Shown: positions 1 through 7,111, counted from the stretch's first letter. The stretch is 23,240 bases of DNA from JALYOC01 sp036675345 (GCA_036675345.1 JAKFFE010000012.1:1-23240), one strand, 5' to 3'. Translations and numbers: made by a program. Notes: generated from the sequence alone by a model not told the origin.

Positions 1-136
1 TGCTGCGGTGTCGCCCGTGCTGCGGTGTCGCCCGTGCTGCGGTGTCGCCCGTGCTGCGGTGTCGCCCGTGCTGCGGTGTCGCCCGTGCTGCGGTGTCGCC
101 CGTGCTGCGGTGTCGCCCGTGCTGCGGTGTCGCCCG
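1..136. repeat. 17-bp perfect tandem repeat, 8 copies
   Basis: Eight back-to-back identical copies of TGCTGCGGTGTCGCCCG start at base 1, so the array probably continues to the left of the window. The last copy is joined directly to an istB fragment. Seventeen is not a multiple of three, so any reading frame through the array cycles through all three unit frames. All of these happen to be open, which creates a spurious coding look. The same 17-mer recurs in degenerate form at 477-510 and 846-896. Confidence 0.97.
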
Positions 137-406
137 CCCGTCTTGGTGATCGATGAGATGTGCTACCTCGCCCAGGGCACTGACGCGGCGAACCTGCTCA
201 TCCACGTGGTCAACCTACGCCACCTCAAGCGGCGATCGATGGTCTTCACGACCAACAAGGCGCTGAGCAGCTGGGGCAACGTCCTGCACGACCCTGATCT
301 CGGCGAGACGATCGTCGATCGATCCTACGAGCAGTTCACGGTCCTCAAGATTGATGGAGCATCAGTGCGCAGCCGCCACGTCAAACCAAGCGACCTCAAA
401 GGGGGC
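137..406 (+). pseudogene. istB: istB fragment (IS21-family helper ATPase), copy 1
   Basis: About 88 codons resemble the C-terminal half of IstB, the AAA+ ATPase that assists the IS21-family transposase IstA. Visible features are the Walker B strand LVIDEM, then TTNKALSSWG (the conserved 'TTNK..WG' segment), DPDLGETIVDR, and the terminal LDG/IDG-x-S-x-R-x-RH motif. The N-terminal half with the Walker A loop is absent; its place is taken by the 17-bp repeat array. There is no start codon of its own and no istA nearby, so it is a remnant. The frame continues as non-homologous sequence to a stop at 523. Compared with copy 2, the segment after VDR is less canonical (SYEQF instead of IIERF). Confidence in the family is good; it is certainly not a working gene. 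Confidence 0.8.
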
Positions 407-424
407 GATCAGGTACCGTCTGAA

Positions 425-465
425 CCGGCCATGTTTTCCGGAATGGACCGGGCATCGTTTCCGGA
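425..465. repeat. IS21-type tip repeats after istB copy 1
   Basis: Two tandem versions of the 19-mer CCGGCCATCGTTTCCGGAA, spaced 22-23 bp apart, with small changes here (ATGTTTTCC in the first, GGGCATCG in the second). They lie just downstream of the istB fragment, where IS21-family elements carry multiple terminal repeats. An almost perfect version follows istB copy 2 at 797-838. Confidence 0.65.
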
Positions 466-476
466 ACCCGCACCGG

Positions 477-510
477 GGCTGCGGTGTCGCCCGTGCTCCG
501 GTGTCGCCCG
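477..510. repeat. 17-bp repeat, 2 degenerate copies
   Basis: Two copies of the 17-mer seen at 1-136, each with a small number of changes (GGCTGCGG and TGCTCCGG at the 5' side). The second copy joins the next istB fragment at the same point as in the first unit, so 17-mers plus istB form a duplicated module with an offset of about 374 bp. Confidence 0.85.
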
Positions 511-783
511 CACGTCTTGGTGATCGATGAGATGTGCCTACTTCGCCAAGGGCACTGACGCGTCGAACCTGCTCTTCCACGTGCTCAACGTGCGCCACCT
601 CAAGCGGCGATCGATGGTCTTCACGACCAAGACGCTGAACAGCTGGGGCAACCTCCTGCACAACCCTGATCTCGGCGAGACGATCGTCGATCGCATCATC
701 GAGCGGTTCACGGTCCTCAAGCTTGATGGAGCCTCAGTGCGCAGCCGCCACGTCAAACCAAGCGAGCTCAAAGGGGCCGGGCA
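511..783 (+). pseudogene. istB: istB fragment (IS21-family helper ATPase), copy 2, frameshifted
   Basis: Second copy of the istB C-terminal half, closely similar to the one at 137-406. It starts at the same residue after the repeat (LVIDEM). One extra C near 537 relative to copy 1 shifts the frame just after the Walker B segment. From about 540 the protein reads on as KGTDASNLLFHVLN, TTKTLNSWGN, DPDLGETIVDRIIERFTVL and LDGASVRSRHVKPSELKG. This stretch is closer to canonical IstB (DRIIER...LDG) than copy 1. One codon is deleted in the TTNK segment. No start codon, no Walker A and no transposase partner are present, so it is a dead remnant, probably the older parent from which copy 1 diverged or the reverse. 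Confidence 0.8.
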
Positions 784-796
784 GGTACCGTCTGAA

Positions 797-838
797 CCGG
801 CCATCGTTTCCGGAATGGACCGGCCATCGTTTCCGGAA
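797..838. repeat. IS21-type tip repeats after istB copy 2
   Basis: Two perfect copies of CCGGCCATCGTTTCCGGAA at 797-815 and 820-838. Position, length and tandem arrangement fit the terminal repeats of an IS21-family element, marking a probable right end of the vanished element. Confidence 0.7.
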
Positions 839-845
839 ACCACCG

Positions 846-896
846 TGCGGCGGTGTCGCCCGTTCTGCGGTGTCGCTCGTGCTGCGGTGTCGCCGT
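846..896. repeat. 17-bp repeat, 3 copies
   Basis: Three copies of the 17-mer with single changes (TGCGGCGG, TTCTGCGG...GCTCG, TGCTGCGG...GCCGT). This is the third occurrence of the repeat and closes the pattern repeat-istB-repeat-istB-repeat. Unlike the first two, it is not followed by istB. Confidence 0.85.
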
Positions 897-2052
897 CGGT
901 GAACGTGAGGTCCCGGTTCAACACGAGCAGCACTCCGGCCTGGTGGGCGTCGGAGCCGATCCTCCCTGGCGGCGGCCAGCCCGGACCCGAAGGCGGAGGA
1001 TACTGCTCGTAAGTGTCCCGATGGCCGATGGACCACTTCACGGTCCTTCGCTCTCCATGAGGATCGACGCCGCGTTTTCGCTCGGCGCCAGTATGGAGGC
1101 GGCGGGGACAGTGCGAGGCCCGGTTAGACGGGCGGCGGGGAGCCAGCAGGCCGAGGGGGTCTCGCGGATTCACCAGGTGAACCTGCACCACGCTCGAAAC
1201 AACGCTGGTGCGGAAGGAGCAAACTCGACGCCACACCAAAGAGTCCGAGGTGAGCCACGCGGAGGATGTGTGGACGACGCGAATCACCTGGGTGTCCAGG
1301 TCCAGGTAGCGGGGCGGAGACAGGCAATCTCGCCCTTGACCAACGCGGTGGAGGCGGCCTTTCCGCCACCTCGGAACAGCTCTCCACCGGGAGGCGAAAA
1401 ATGCCCGACGGCGGCTTGGCGCTGAGCATGCGCGCCCGTCCGGTGAGGGATAGATGCGTCCTACCGGATGCACACCGGACCCGGTGTCCTCCCCCTGCTA
1501 TTCTGCGACTACTCTGCGCTTGTCGGTGATCGGGCTTTAACCGCTGAGAACCACATGGCTTTCGCGGCCTCGACCGACAAGTGACCACGCGTCGCAGCGG
1601 CAACTCTGATCCCAGCAGGACCCTCTTCCGCCAGGATGAACTGGGCGTGTTCCACCGACAAGTCTTCGGTTGTCAGTCCTGGCGACCCAAGCCCTCGAAG
1701 TTTCTGACCCTTCTCGGTTCCCACCGACAACAGGAGAGTTGTCGCAGAATAAGAAGGTCTGGCCAAAGCCTCCTCCCTGAGCGGCACTCTCCGCTCGCTG
1801 GCGCGCAGGTTCGACTGGTTGGTCCAACCCGGTGTCCGGTCGAGCACGACCGCTCGGGTCCAGAACCCCGCAACGCATTGGACTGCGTCTCAGGGACCCG
1901 AACCCGTGGCATCGAACAGCCGCCCCACGACTCCAAGGCTCGACGAAGACCGAGAGTCCCAAGGCCCGGACAGTTGGTCCTGGAAACCGCCTGCGGCCTT
2001 CCTGCTCATGGGGAGAGGAAGCCCTGGCACCCGGTTCGCAGCACGGCCGCCG
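897..2052. other. Region without a supportable gene
   Basis: Several frames on both strands stay open for 80 to 400 codons, but their products are rich in Arg, Pro, Gly and Ser without recognisable motifs, as expected from GC-rich non-coding DNA. No start with a good ribosome binding site precedes any of them. A motif ACCGACAA occurs at about 1573, 1654 and 1723 and inverted at about 1520, spaced 53-81 bp apart. It may be a leftover of element ends. The position between IS21 debris and the first good gene suggests decayed mobile DNA. Confidence 0.5.
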
Positions 2053-2661
2053 ATGTCGCCACTTCCCGAGCCAGCCCCCGCCGATCCCTCGTTCACCTGT
2101 CGCGAGTTCGCGCGCGCTCACGGACTCACGCGCCAGGCGGCCCTGACCCGGTTGAACCGGATGCTGGGGCTGGGCCAGTTGGTGCGGACCGGAGAGAACC
2201 GCTCCAGCCGCTACCGACCGAACCACCAGGGGACCACTCCCTCCACGGACCGCTCCCCCCGCTTCTGGCGAGCCGTGAGCGATGCGTTCCCCAAGCTGGA
2301 GTACCGCCATGTGGTCTCGGTGCTGGGTACCCCGACCCCTCGGAGCCGAAGGGACGCGCGGCGGCTGCTGGCGGACCTGTCCTCCAAGAGTTTCCTGGTC
2401 CTGGACTTCCACGGCGTCGAGCGGGCCGGATCCCTCTTCATTTGCGAGCTGGAGTTCCGCCGGGTGGATCAGCTGACGGCGATGCGCTGGATCAATCTCT
2501 CCGAGGAGGTGAGAGCCCTGGCCGAGGCCACCTACCTTCCCGATCCCCTTTGGCGCCTCCCGACCCTCAAGCGAAAGGGACCCCCCAGATACCGACGCCC
2601 CAAACGGCCGAAGAGGAAGCCGGCGCCTCCACCGGAGGAGGACCTGGACGAACTGAACTGA
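2053..2661 (+). CDS. wHTH plus STAS-like (DUF4325) regulator
   Basis: A 202-residue protein. Residues about 13-57 look like a winged helix-turn-helix (FTCREFARAHGLTRQAALTRL, then a wing with RTGENRSSRYRP). Residues about 97-160 match the STAS-like DUF4325 pattern: SRRDARRLLADL, then a strand LVLDFHGVE, then AGSLFICELE, and a closing INLSEEVRALAE. Residues 173-190 form a basic, proline-rich tail, followed by an acidic end. In this family a DNA-binding domain is paired with a STAS-like sensor or interaction domain, so a regulatory role is likely; target and partner are unknown. The frame is open upstream to 1819, but the sequence before 2053 is low-complexity and unlike the rest. I therefore chose the ATG just before the HTH; no clear Shine-Dalgarno is visible. 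ATG 2008 is an alternative. The last codons lie inside a 70-bp duplication. Confidence 0.7.
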   Translation: MSPLPEPAPADPSFTCREFARAHGLTRQAALTRLNRMLGLGQLVRTGENRSSRYRPNHQGTTPSTDRSPRFWRAVSDAFPKLEYRHVVSVLGTPTPRSRRDARRLLADLSSKSFLVLDFHGVERAGSLFICELEFRRVDQLTAMRWINLSEEVRALAEATYLPDPLWRLPTLKRKGPPRYRRPKRPKRKPAPPPEEDLDELN

Positions 2662-2776
2662 GCCCAAGGACGGTCCGCCGGAACCTTGCGCCCGAATTCG
2701 TGCCCGCCAAGACCCGGACGAACTGTGCTGAGCCCGGGACAGTCCGCTGCGACTTTGCGCCCGGGTTCGCGCCCAC
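2641..2776. repeat. 70-bp imperfect direct duplication over a gene end
   Basis: Unit 1 starts at 2641 and unit 2 at 2711. Shared blocks include GACGAACTG, CTGAGCCC, GTCCGC and TTGCGCCCG. Unit 1 contains the final codons and stop of the wHTH-STAS gene. Unit 2 repeats that end (Asp-x-Asp-Glu-Leu-x-stop) followed by the 3' flank, so the gene end itself was copied. Confidence 0.8.
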
Positions 2777-2886
2777 ACGGTGGCTTTCTGTCAAAGCCTC
2801 GGCGGTGAGCGCTTTCCGTCCTGTTCCTGCCTGGAGTGGGCGTTATGGTCCGCGGCGTCTTCAATCCCAACCAGGAGAGCCCCCCG

Positions 2887-3519
2887 ATGACCAAGTACAC
2901 CCTCCCCGACCTTCCCTATGACTTCGGCGCGCTGGAGCCGCACATCTCCGGCAAGATCCTGCAGCTGCACCACGACAAGCACCACAAGGCGTACGTGGAC
3001 GGCGCCAACAAGGCGCAGGAGCAGCTGGCCGAGCTGCGCACCAAGGAGGACATGAGCGGGCAGACCCATGCGCTGGAGAAGGCGCTGGCCTTCCACACCT
3101 CCGGTCACATCCTGCACACCCTCTACTGGCAGAACATGAAGCCCAACGGCGGTGGCGAGCCGACCGGCGAGCTGGCCGAGGCGATCAAGCGCGACTTCGG
3201 CTCCTTCGAGGGCTTCAAGAAGCAGCTGAACGCCGCGTCCGCGACCCTGATGGGCTCGGGCTGGGGCGCGCTGTCCTTCGATCCGCTCCAGAAGCGGCTG
3301 GTGGTGGCGCAGATCTACGATCACCAGAACAACGTCAACGGCGGCGGGATCCCGCTGATGGTCCTGGACGCGTGGGAGCACGCCTTCTACCTGCAGTACG
3401 GCCCGGCCAAGGCGGACTACTTCAAGGCGATCTGGAACGTCTGGAACTGGGACGACGTGCAGGCCCGCTACGCGCAGGTGAGGAACCTGGACCTGCTGCT
3501 CAAGAACGCCGCCGCGTAG
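2887..3519 (+). CDS. sodA: Fe/Mn superoxide dismutase
   Basis: A 210-residue cytosolic superoxide dismutase converting superoxide to oxygen and hydrogen peroxide. The alpha-hairpin N-domain begins YTLPDLPYDFGALEPHIS. Metal ligands by alignment are His28 (LHHDKHH), His77 (HILHTLYW), Asp161 and His165 (LDAWEHAFYLQY). The gateway Tyr36 and the GSGWGAL segment are present. At the outer-sphere position, where E. coli enzymes carry Gln, this protein has His146 (IYDHQNN), as in the mycobacterial and other actinobacterial enzymes, which it resembles throughout. Metal choice (Fe or Mn) cannot be read with certainty. The ATG at 2887 is preceded by AGGAG at a good distance; an in-frame ATG further upstream would add 17 residues not found in the family. 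A strong terminator follows. The gene is monocistronic; sodB is an equally valid name. Confidence 0.95.
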   Translation: MTKYTLPDLPYDFGALEPHISGKILQLHHDKHHKAYVDGANKAQEQLAELRTKEDMSGQTHALEKALAFHTSGHILHTLYWQNMKPNGGGEPTGELAEAIKRDFGSFEGFKKQLNAASATLMGSGWGALSFDPLQKRLVVAQIYDHQNNVNGGGIPLMVLDAWEHAFYLQYGPAKADYFKAIWNVWNWDDVQARYAQVRNLDLLLKNAAA

Positions 3520-3544
3520 TTCGCGGTCGCAGTCGAAGGGCGCG

Positions 3545-3585
3545 AACGGACGTGGGGCCTCGAGCTCCACGTCCGTTTTCTTTTC
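3545..3585 (+). terminator. Rho-independent terminator after superoxide dismutase
   Basis: An 11-bp perfect inverted repeat, AACGGACGTGG at 3545-3555 and CCACGTCCGTT at 3567-3577, with an 11-base loop. It is followed by a T-rich stretch (TTTTCTTTT). It begins 25 bases after the sod stop codon. Confidence 0.85.
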
Positions 3586-3597
3586 CGGTCACCTCGA

Positions 3598-3690
3598 CGA
3601 GAGCCGAAGCGACCCGTTGGAGATCACGGACGCGCATTCCTGCTCTGGTCATCACGCCGAGCAGGCTCCGATTCGAAGCTGACTGCCACT
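3598..3690 (-). pseudogene. Short coding remnant related to the gene at 16707
   Basis: On the minus strand this stretch reads VMTRAGMRVRDLQRVAS. It matches the ending of the small protein at 16707-16997 (LTRAGMRVHDLHTGRE), with 9 of 10 identical residues in the core TRAGMRVxDL and with silent changes between the two DNA copies. There is no start codon or full-length frame of its own, and it lies between the sod terminator and the end of the SDR gene. It is probably a decayed fragment of a second copy of that unknown gene. The rest of the gap 3586-3747 shows nothing else. Confidence 0.35.
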
Positions 3691-3747
3691 TCCAGGCTAC
3701 CAAGTACGCCTTTGACGCGGTTTCGCACGCCGTGCGCGGCCGCGAAA

Positions 3748-4515
3748 TCAGAACGCCCGTCCCTGAGCACCATCCACCGGAAGGGTGGCCCCGCTCACCC
3801 AGCTGGCCCGTTCGGAGCAGAGGAACGCCACCACCTCGGCGATCTCCTCCGGCTTGCCGAACCGCTTCCACGGAAAGTCGTTCTCCACCATCCGGGCCAC
3901 CTTCTCCGGATCCGACTGCTGGCGTCGATCCCAGGAACCTCCGGGGAAGAAGATCGCGCCGGGCGCCACTTGGTTCACCCGGATCTGGTAGCGCGCCAGA
4001 TCCACCGCCATCTCCTTGGTCAGCGCGGTGATCGCCGCCTTGGCCGCGGTGTAGGCCGCGCTGCTGGCGTACTCGCGTCCGAAGATCGATCCGATGTGGA
4101 CGATCGACCCGCCGCCGTGGGCCTTCATCCACTCCACCGCCGGCCCGCTGGTGTGCACCGTGGAGAGCAGGTTGGCCTCCACCACCTCCCGGAACTGCTG
4201 CGCGGAGACCTCGTCGAACTTGCCGGTGCCCTTGCTGCCGCCAACGTTGTTCACCAGCAGGTCGATCCGCCCCAGCACCTTCACCGTGTGGGCCACCGCG
4301 GCACGGCCCCCCTCCTCGGTGGTCACATCCACCGCCAGCGAGGTCACCCGGCCCAGGGCGGACAGCGCCCGCGCCGCCTCTCCCAGCGCCTCCTCCCCTC
4401 GCGCGGTGAGGCAGACCGCGGCCCCCTCCCGGACCAACACCTCGGCGATGGCCCGACCGATTCCTCGGCTGGACCCGGTCACCAACGCCACCTTCCCTGC
4501 CAGCTCCTGTGCCAT
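3748..4515 (-). CDS. SDR-family NAD(P)-dependent oxidoreductase
   Basis: A 255-residue classical short-chain dehydrogenase/reductase of the FabG-like type. The nucleotide-binding motif TGSSRGIG is at 13-20, NNVG at 89-92 and the structural Asn at 115. The catalytic Ser143-Tyr155-Lys159 triad lies in IGSIFGREYASSAAYTAAK. The C-terminal part has KRFGKPEEIAEVVAFLCSE and VSGATLPVDGA, typical of 3-oxoacyl reductase-like SDRs. The substrate cannot be told from sequence. The start MAQELAGKVALVTG fits family length; the frame remains open far upstream, across a 72-bp duplication and opposite the GT51 gene, but that part is not SDR-like. The gene is divergent from the GT51 transglycosylase with about 250 bp between starts, and ends facing the superoxide dismutase gene. 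The ribosome binding site is weak. Confidence 0.92.
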   Translation of the reverse strand: MAQELAGKVALVTGSSRGIGRAIAEVLVREGAAVCLTARGEEALGEAARALSALGRVTSLAVDVTTEEGGRAAVAHTVKVLGRIDLLVNNVGGSKGTGKFDEVSAQQFREVVEANLLSTVHTSGPAVEWMKAHGGGSIVHIGSIFGREYASSAAYTAAKAAITALTKEMAVDLARYQIRVNQVAPGAIFFPGGSWDRRQQSDPEKVARMVENDFPWKRFGKPEEIAEVVAFLCSERASWVSGATLPVDGAQGRAF

Positions 4516-4530
4516 GGACGTCCCGTAGCT

Positions 4531-4674
4531 CAGTTGGCTGGCGCCGCCAATCCACCCACCGTGATGCGGCCCGCCCTCAGGCCTAAAGGAACTCCAGCCG
4601 CGCAGTTGGCTGGCACTGCCAATCCACCCACCGTGATGCGGCCCGCCCCCAGGCGCGGAGGAGCTCCCGCCGCG
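4531..4674. repeat. 72-bp direct duplication in the SDR/GT51 intergenic region
   Basis: Two copies, 4531-4602 and 4603-4674, share the long identical block CAATCCACCCACCGTGATGC plus GGCCCGCC, with differences mainly in the last third. A third, badly decayed start follows at 4675. The unit is 24 codons long and in frame with the SDR gene on the minus strand, whose frame stays open through both copies. It forms most of the SDR 5' leader or promoter region. Confidence 0.85.
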
Positions 4675-4761
4675 CAGAGACTGGCCGCCGCTGGCGCTCG
4701 GCGCCCACCGGTCCCGTTTGGGCCCGCCGCCCGGCCCTGCTAAACGGTCCGGCCCCGCACC

Positions 4762-6729
4762 GTGTCGATTCTCCTCCCCGAGCCCCCCGATCCGTTTCCC
4801 TCGCCGCCGCCGCCTCCCCGGCGCCGCCGCGGCGTTCGGCTGGGGCCGCGGGCCCGGCGGGTGCTGCTGACCCTCGCGGGACTGGGGGTGCTGTTGGCGG
4901 TGCTGTGGGGCGCGGCCCTGCTGTACCTCAACTCCGCGGGAACCCGGGCCCAGCTCAGCGCTCGCCTGCGGGCGTTGATCGACGCGCGCACCGACCTGGT
5001 GGAGCTGGGGGACGACCTCCAGGTGGACTGGCTGGGGCGGGTGAAGCTGGGCCCGTTGCGGGTGCGCTCCGCCAAGGGGCAGCCCCCCTTCCTGGAAATC
5101 CCGTCGGTGCGGGTGCGCCCCAGCTACCGGCTGCTGCTGCAGGGCCAGGTGGTCCCGGCCACGGTGACCCTGGAGCGTCCGGTGCTGCACCTGGACCGCC
5201 GCGCCGAATCACTGCGCGCCTTCTGGGACGCGCTGCAGGCCCCCCCTCCTCCCGGGGGGAAGGCGACCGCCCCCACCCGGAAGGCCCGCGGGCTGGAGTC
5301 ACTGGCCCTCTTCGCCGAGGGACTCCAGCTCAAGGGCGGCGCGGAGAACACCCTCTCCCTGGCCGGGCCGATCCAGGGCTTTCTCTCCCTCCAGCGGGAG
5401 GAGGAGCTCCTTCGGCTGCGCGGCCGGCTCACCTTCGCCGACGGCGGGCGGGCCACCCTCCAGGCCCAGCGACTGCACGGGCGCTACACGGTGGAGGCGG
5501 AGCTGACCGCGCTGACCCACGCCGCGCTGGGCGACGCGCTGTGGTCCCGACTCCCGGCGCAGCTTCGCGAGGGGACGGTGGAGGGACAATTCCGGCTGGA
5601 GGGCGCGGACATGATCACCCCCGCCAGCGCCTCCTGGAGGCTGGCCGCGAAAGACGCCTGGTTCTCCGGCGAGCGGCTGGCGCCCCGACCGGTGGGGCCG
5701 ATCTCCCTGGGCCTCTCCGGAACCCTGACCTGGAACCCCCAGGCGAACCGGCTGCTGCTGGAGCCGGCCCGGGTGTGGCTGGGCAACGAGGAGACCCTGT
5801 TCGTCACCCTCCACAGCAGCGTGGTCTTCGGACGACACCGCGCCCTGGAGTTCCGCGCCGAGGCCAAAGAGCTCCCCTTCGAGCAGCTGATCCAGGCGCT
5901 GCCCCCCCAGCTGCGCCCGGATGATTCGGCGCCCGCCGCCCAGGGCCCGCTGACCGCTTCCTTGAGCATCCGGGGCCCGCCCGGGGAGCCGGAGGCCTGG
6001 GAGGTGGAGCCGGTGCTGGAGCTGGATCGCCTCCGCCCCTCGCGGGCCCGGAACCTGACCGGCCCCTTCGAGCACACCGCGGTGGACGCCAAGGGCCGCA
6101 CCCGGAACCTGATCCTCGGCCCGGAGAGCGGGGCCTTCGTCCCCCTGGAGCGGCTGCCGGAGCACGTGGTCCGGGCGGTGCTCACCAGCGAGGACGCCGG
6201 CTTCTTCGGACACGACGGCTTCGAGTTCACCGAGATCCACGACAGCCTGATCGCCGCCATCCGGGGGACCCGCTTCCGGGGCGCGTCCACCCTCACCCAG
6301 CAGCTGGCCAAGAACCTGTTCCTCTCCCGGGAGAAGACCCTCTCCCGCAAGGTGAAGGAGGCGCTGATCACCCTGGCGCTGGAGGTCTCGGTGCCCAAGG
6401 AGCGGCTGCTGGAGATCTACCTCAACCTGATCGAGTGGGGCCCGAACCTGTACGGGGTGGGCGAGGCCGCGCCCCACTACTTCGGGGTGGAGGCCTCCGC
6501 GCTCTCGCCCCGCCAGGCGGTGTTCCTGGCCACCATCATCCCCAACCCCAACCGCTACTACGGCTACTACCTCAAAGGAGAGCTGACCCCGGTCTGGGAG
6601 GAGCGGGTGCGGACCCTGCTCACCAAGCTGCGCGACGCCGGCCACCTGGACGAGGCCCGCTACCAGGCCGCCCTGCTCGAGCCGCTGAGCTTCCGGCGGG
6701 ACGCAGCCACCCCGGTCGCCCCGCGCTGA
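4762..6729 (+). CDS. GT51 peptidoglycan transglycosylase with AsmA-like N-terminal region
   Basis: A 655-residue membrane-anchored protein. A Pro/Arg-rich cytosolic leader (1-32) is followed by one membrane segment (about 33-57). A beta-rich AsmA-like region of about 350 residues comes next (ALIDARTDLVELGDDLQVDWLGRVKLGPLRV). The glycosyltransferase-51 domain runs from about 450 to 640. Its signature residues are present: Glu477 in TSEDAGFFGHDGF, RGASTLTQQLAKNLFLS, and the second catalytic Glu533 in RKVKEALITLALE. YLNLIEWGPNLYGVGEAA follows. The family polymerises lipid II into glycan strands at the outer face of the inner membrane. No transpeptidase domain follows, so it is monofunctional (MtgA-like in activity, but much longer). 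The GTG at 4762 is the first possible start after an in-frame stop at 4741. The stop lies 2 bp from the convergent lipoprotein gene. The AsmA assignment is weaker than GT51. Confidence 0.9.
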   Translation: MSILLPEPPDPFPSPPPPPRRRRGVRLGPRARRVLLTLAGLGVLLAVLWGAALLYLNSAGTRAQLSARLRALIDARTDLVELGDDLQVDWLGRVKLGPLRVRSAKGQPPFLEIPSVRVRPSYRLLLQGQVVPATVTLERPVLHLDRRAESLRAFWDALQAPPPPGGKATAPTRKARGLESLALFAEGLQLKGGAENTLSLAGPIQGFLSLQREEELLRLRGRLTFADGGRATLQAQRLHGRYTVEAELTALTHAALGDALWSRLPAQLREGTVEGQFRLEGADMITPASASWRLAAKDAWFSGERLAPRPVGPISLGLSGTLTWNPQANRLLLEPARVWLGNEETLFVTLHSSVVFGRHRALEFRAEAKELPFEQLIQALPPQLRPDDSAPAAQGPLTASLSIRGPPGEPEAWEVEPVLELDRLRPSRARNLTGPFEHTAVDAKGRTRNLILGPESGAFVPLERLPEHVVRAVLTSEDAGFFGHDGFEFTEIHDSLIAAIRGTRFRGASTLTQQLAKNLFLSREKTLSRKVKEALITLALEVSVPKERLLEIYLNLIEWGPNLYGVGEAAPHYFGVEASALSPRQAVFLATIIPNPNRYYGYYLKGELTPVWEERVRTLLTKLRDAGHLDEARYQAALLEPLSFRRDAATPVAPR

Positions 6730-6731
6730 AG

Positions 6732-6986
6732 CTACTTCTTCACGCAGACATTGACCGCCATGTACTCGCCCTGCCCCGGCAGCCGGCACCACTCTCCCTG
6801 CGGACACTGGGCGTCGCTGCTGCAGGGGACTTCGCAGCTGGCCTCCAGCCCGGTCTGATGCAGGTACTGCACGCAGGCATGCTGGTCACCGCAGCGCTCG
6901 AGGAAGCCCAGACAACTGCGGCCCCGGGGCATCGGACAGCCGGTCAGCAACAGCACCAGGGCGGAGGCCAGAAGGGCGCGGATCAT
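6732..6986 (-). CDS. Small cysteine-rich lipoprotein
   Basis: An 84-residue precursor. It has an N-terminal hydrophobic signal (MIRALLASALVLLLTGC) with a lipobox LLTGC, so Cys17 should be lipidated and the protein exported. The mature part of about 67 residues has eight further cysteines (25, 32, 38, 51, 55, 61, 67, 81), presumably four disulfides. The segment CEVPCSSDAQCPQGEWC has the spacing often seen in secreted cysteine-rich proteins of Myxococcota. Function is unknown; a small disulfide-stabilised surface or periplasmic protein is the most that can be said. It converges on the GT51 gene with 2 bp between stops, so the transcripts must overlap at their 3' ends. Confidence 0.8.
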   Translation of the reverse strand: MIRALLASALVLLLTGCPMPRGRSCLGFLERCGDQHACVQYLHQTGLEASCEVPCSSDAQCPQGEWCRLPGQGEYMAVNVCVKK

Positions 6987-7111
6987 GGCGCCCCGACCTT
7001 CCTCCCGCCATCGGCCTGCCGTCCAGACGGAACGACCTCCCGGTCAAAACAACGCAACGCGCCGAAAAATGTTCGTGGAACCTCGTCGGCAGGATCGGCA
7101 GGATTCCGGTG

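Noticed and set aside
1124..1603. Possible transposase remnant on the minus strand
   Set aside because: A few phrases (YLDLDTQVIRVVHTS) look protein-like, but no DDE or other transposase motif can be pointed to.
1581..2921. A 446-codon plus-strand frame across 1581-2921
   Set aside because: Pro/Arg-rich product without motifs; it overlaps the better supported wHTH-STAS gene in another frame.
4516..4560. tRNA gene suggested by CCCGTAGCTCAGTTGG, which looks like a tRNA D-arm
   Set aside because: No matching acceptor stem, anticodon arm or T-loop follows; the rest of the segment is a 72-bp direct repeat.
5299..6807. A 502-codon minus-strand frame opposite the GT51 gene
   Set aside because: Low-complexity Gly/Leu/Gln product with no motifs; the plus strand encodes clear GT51 catalytic motifs.
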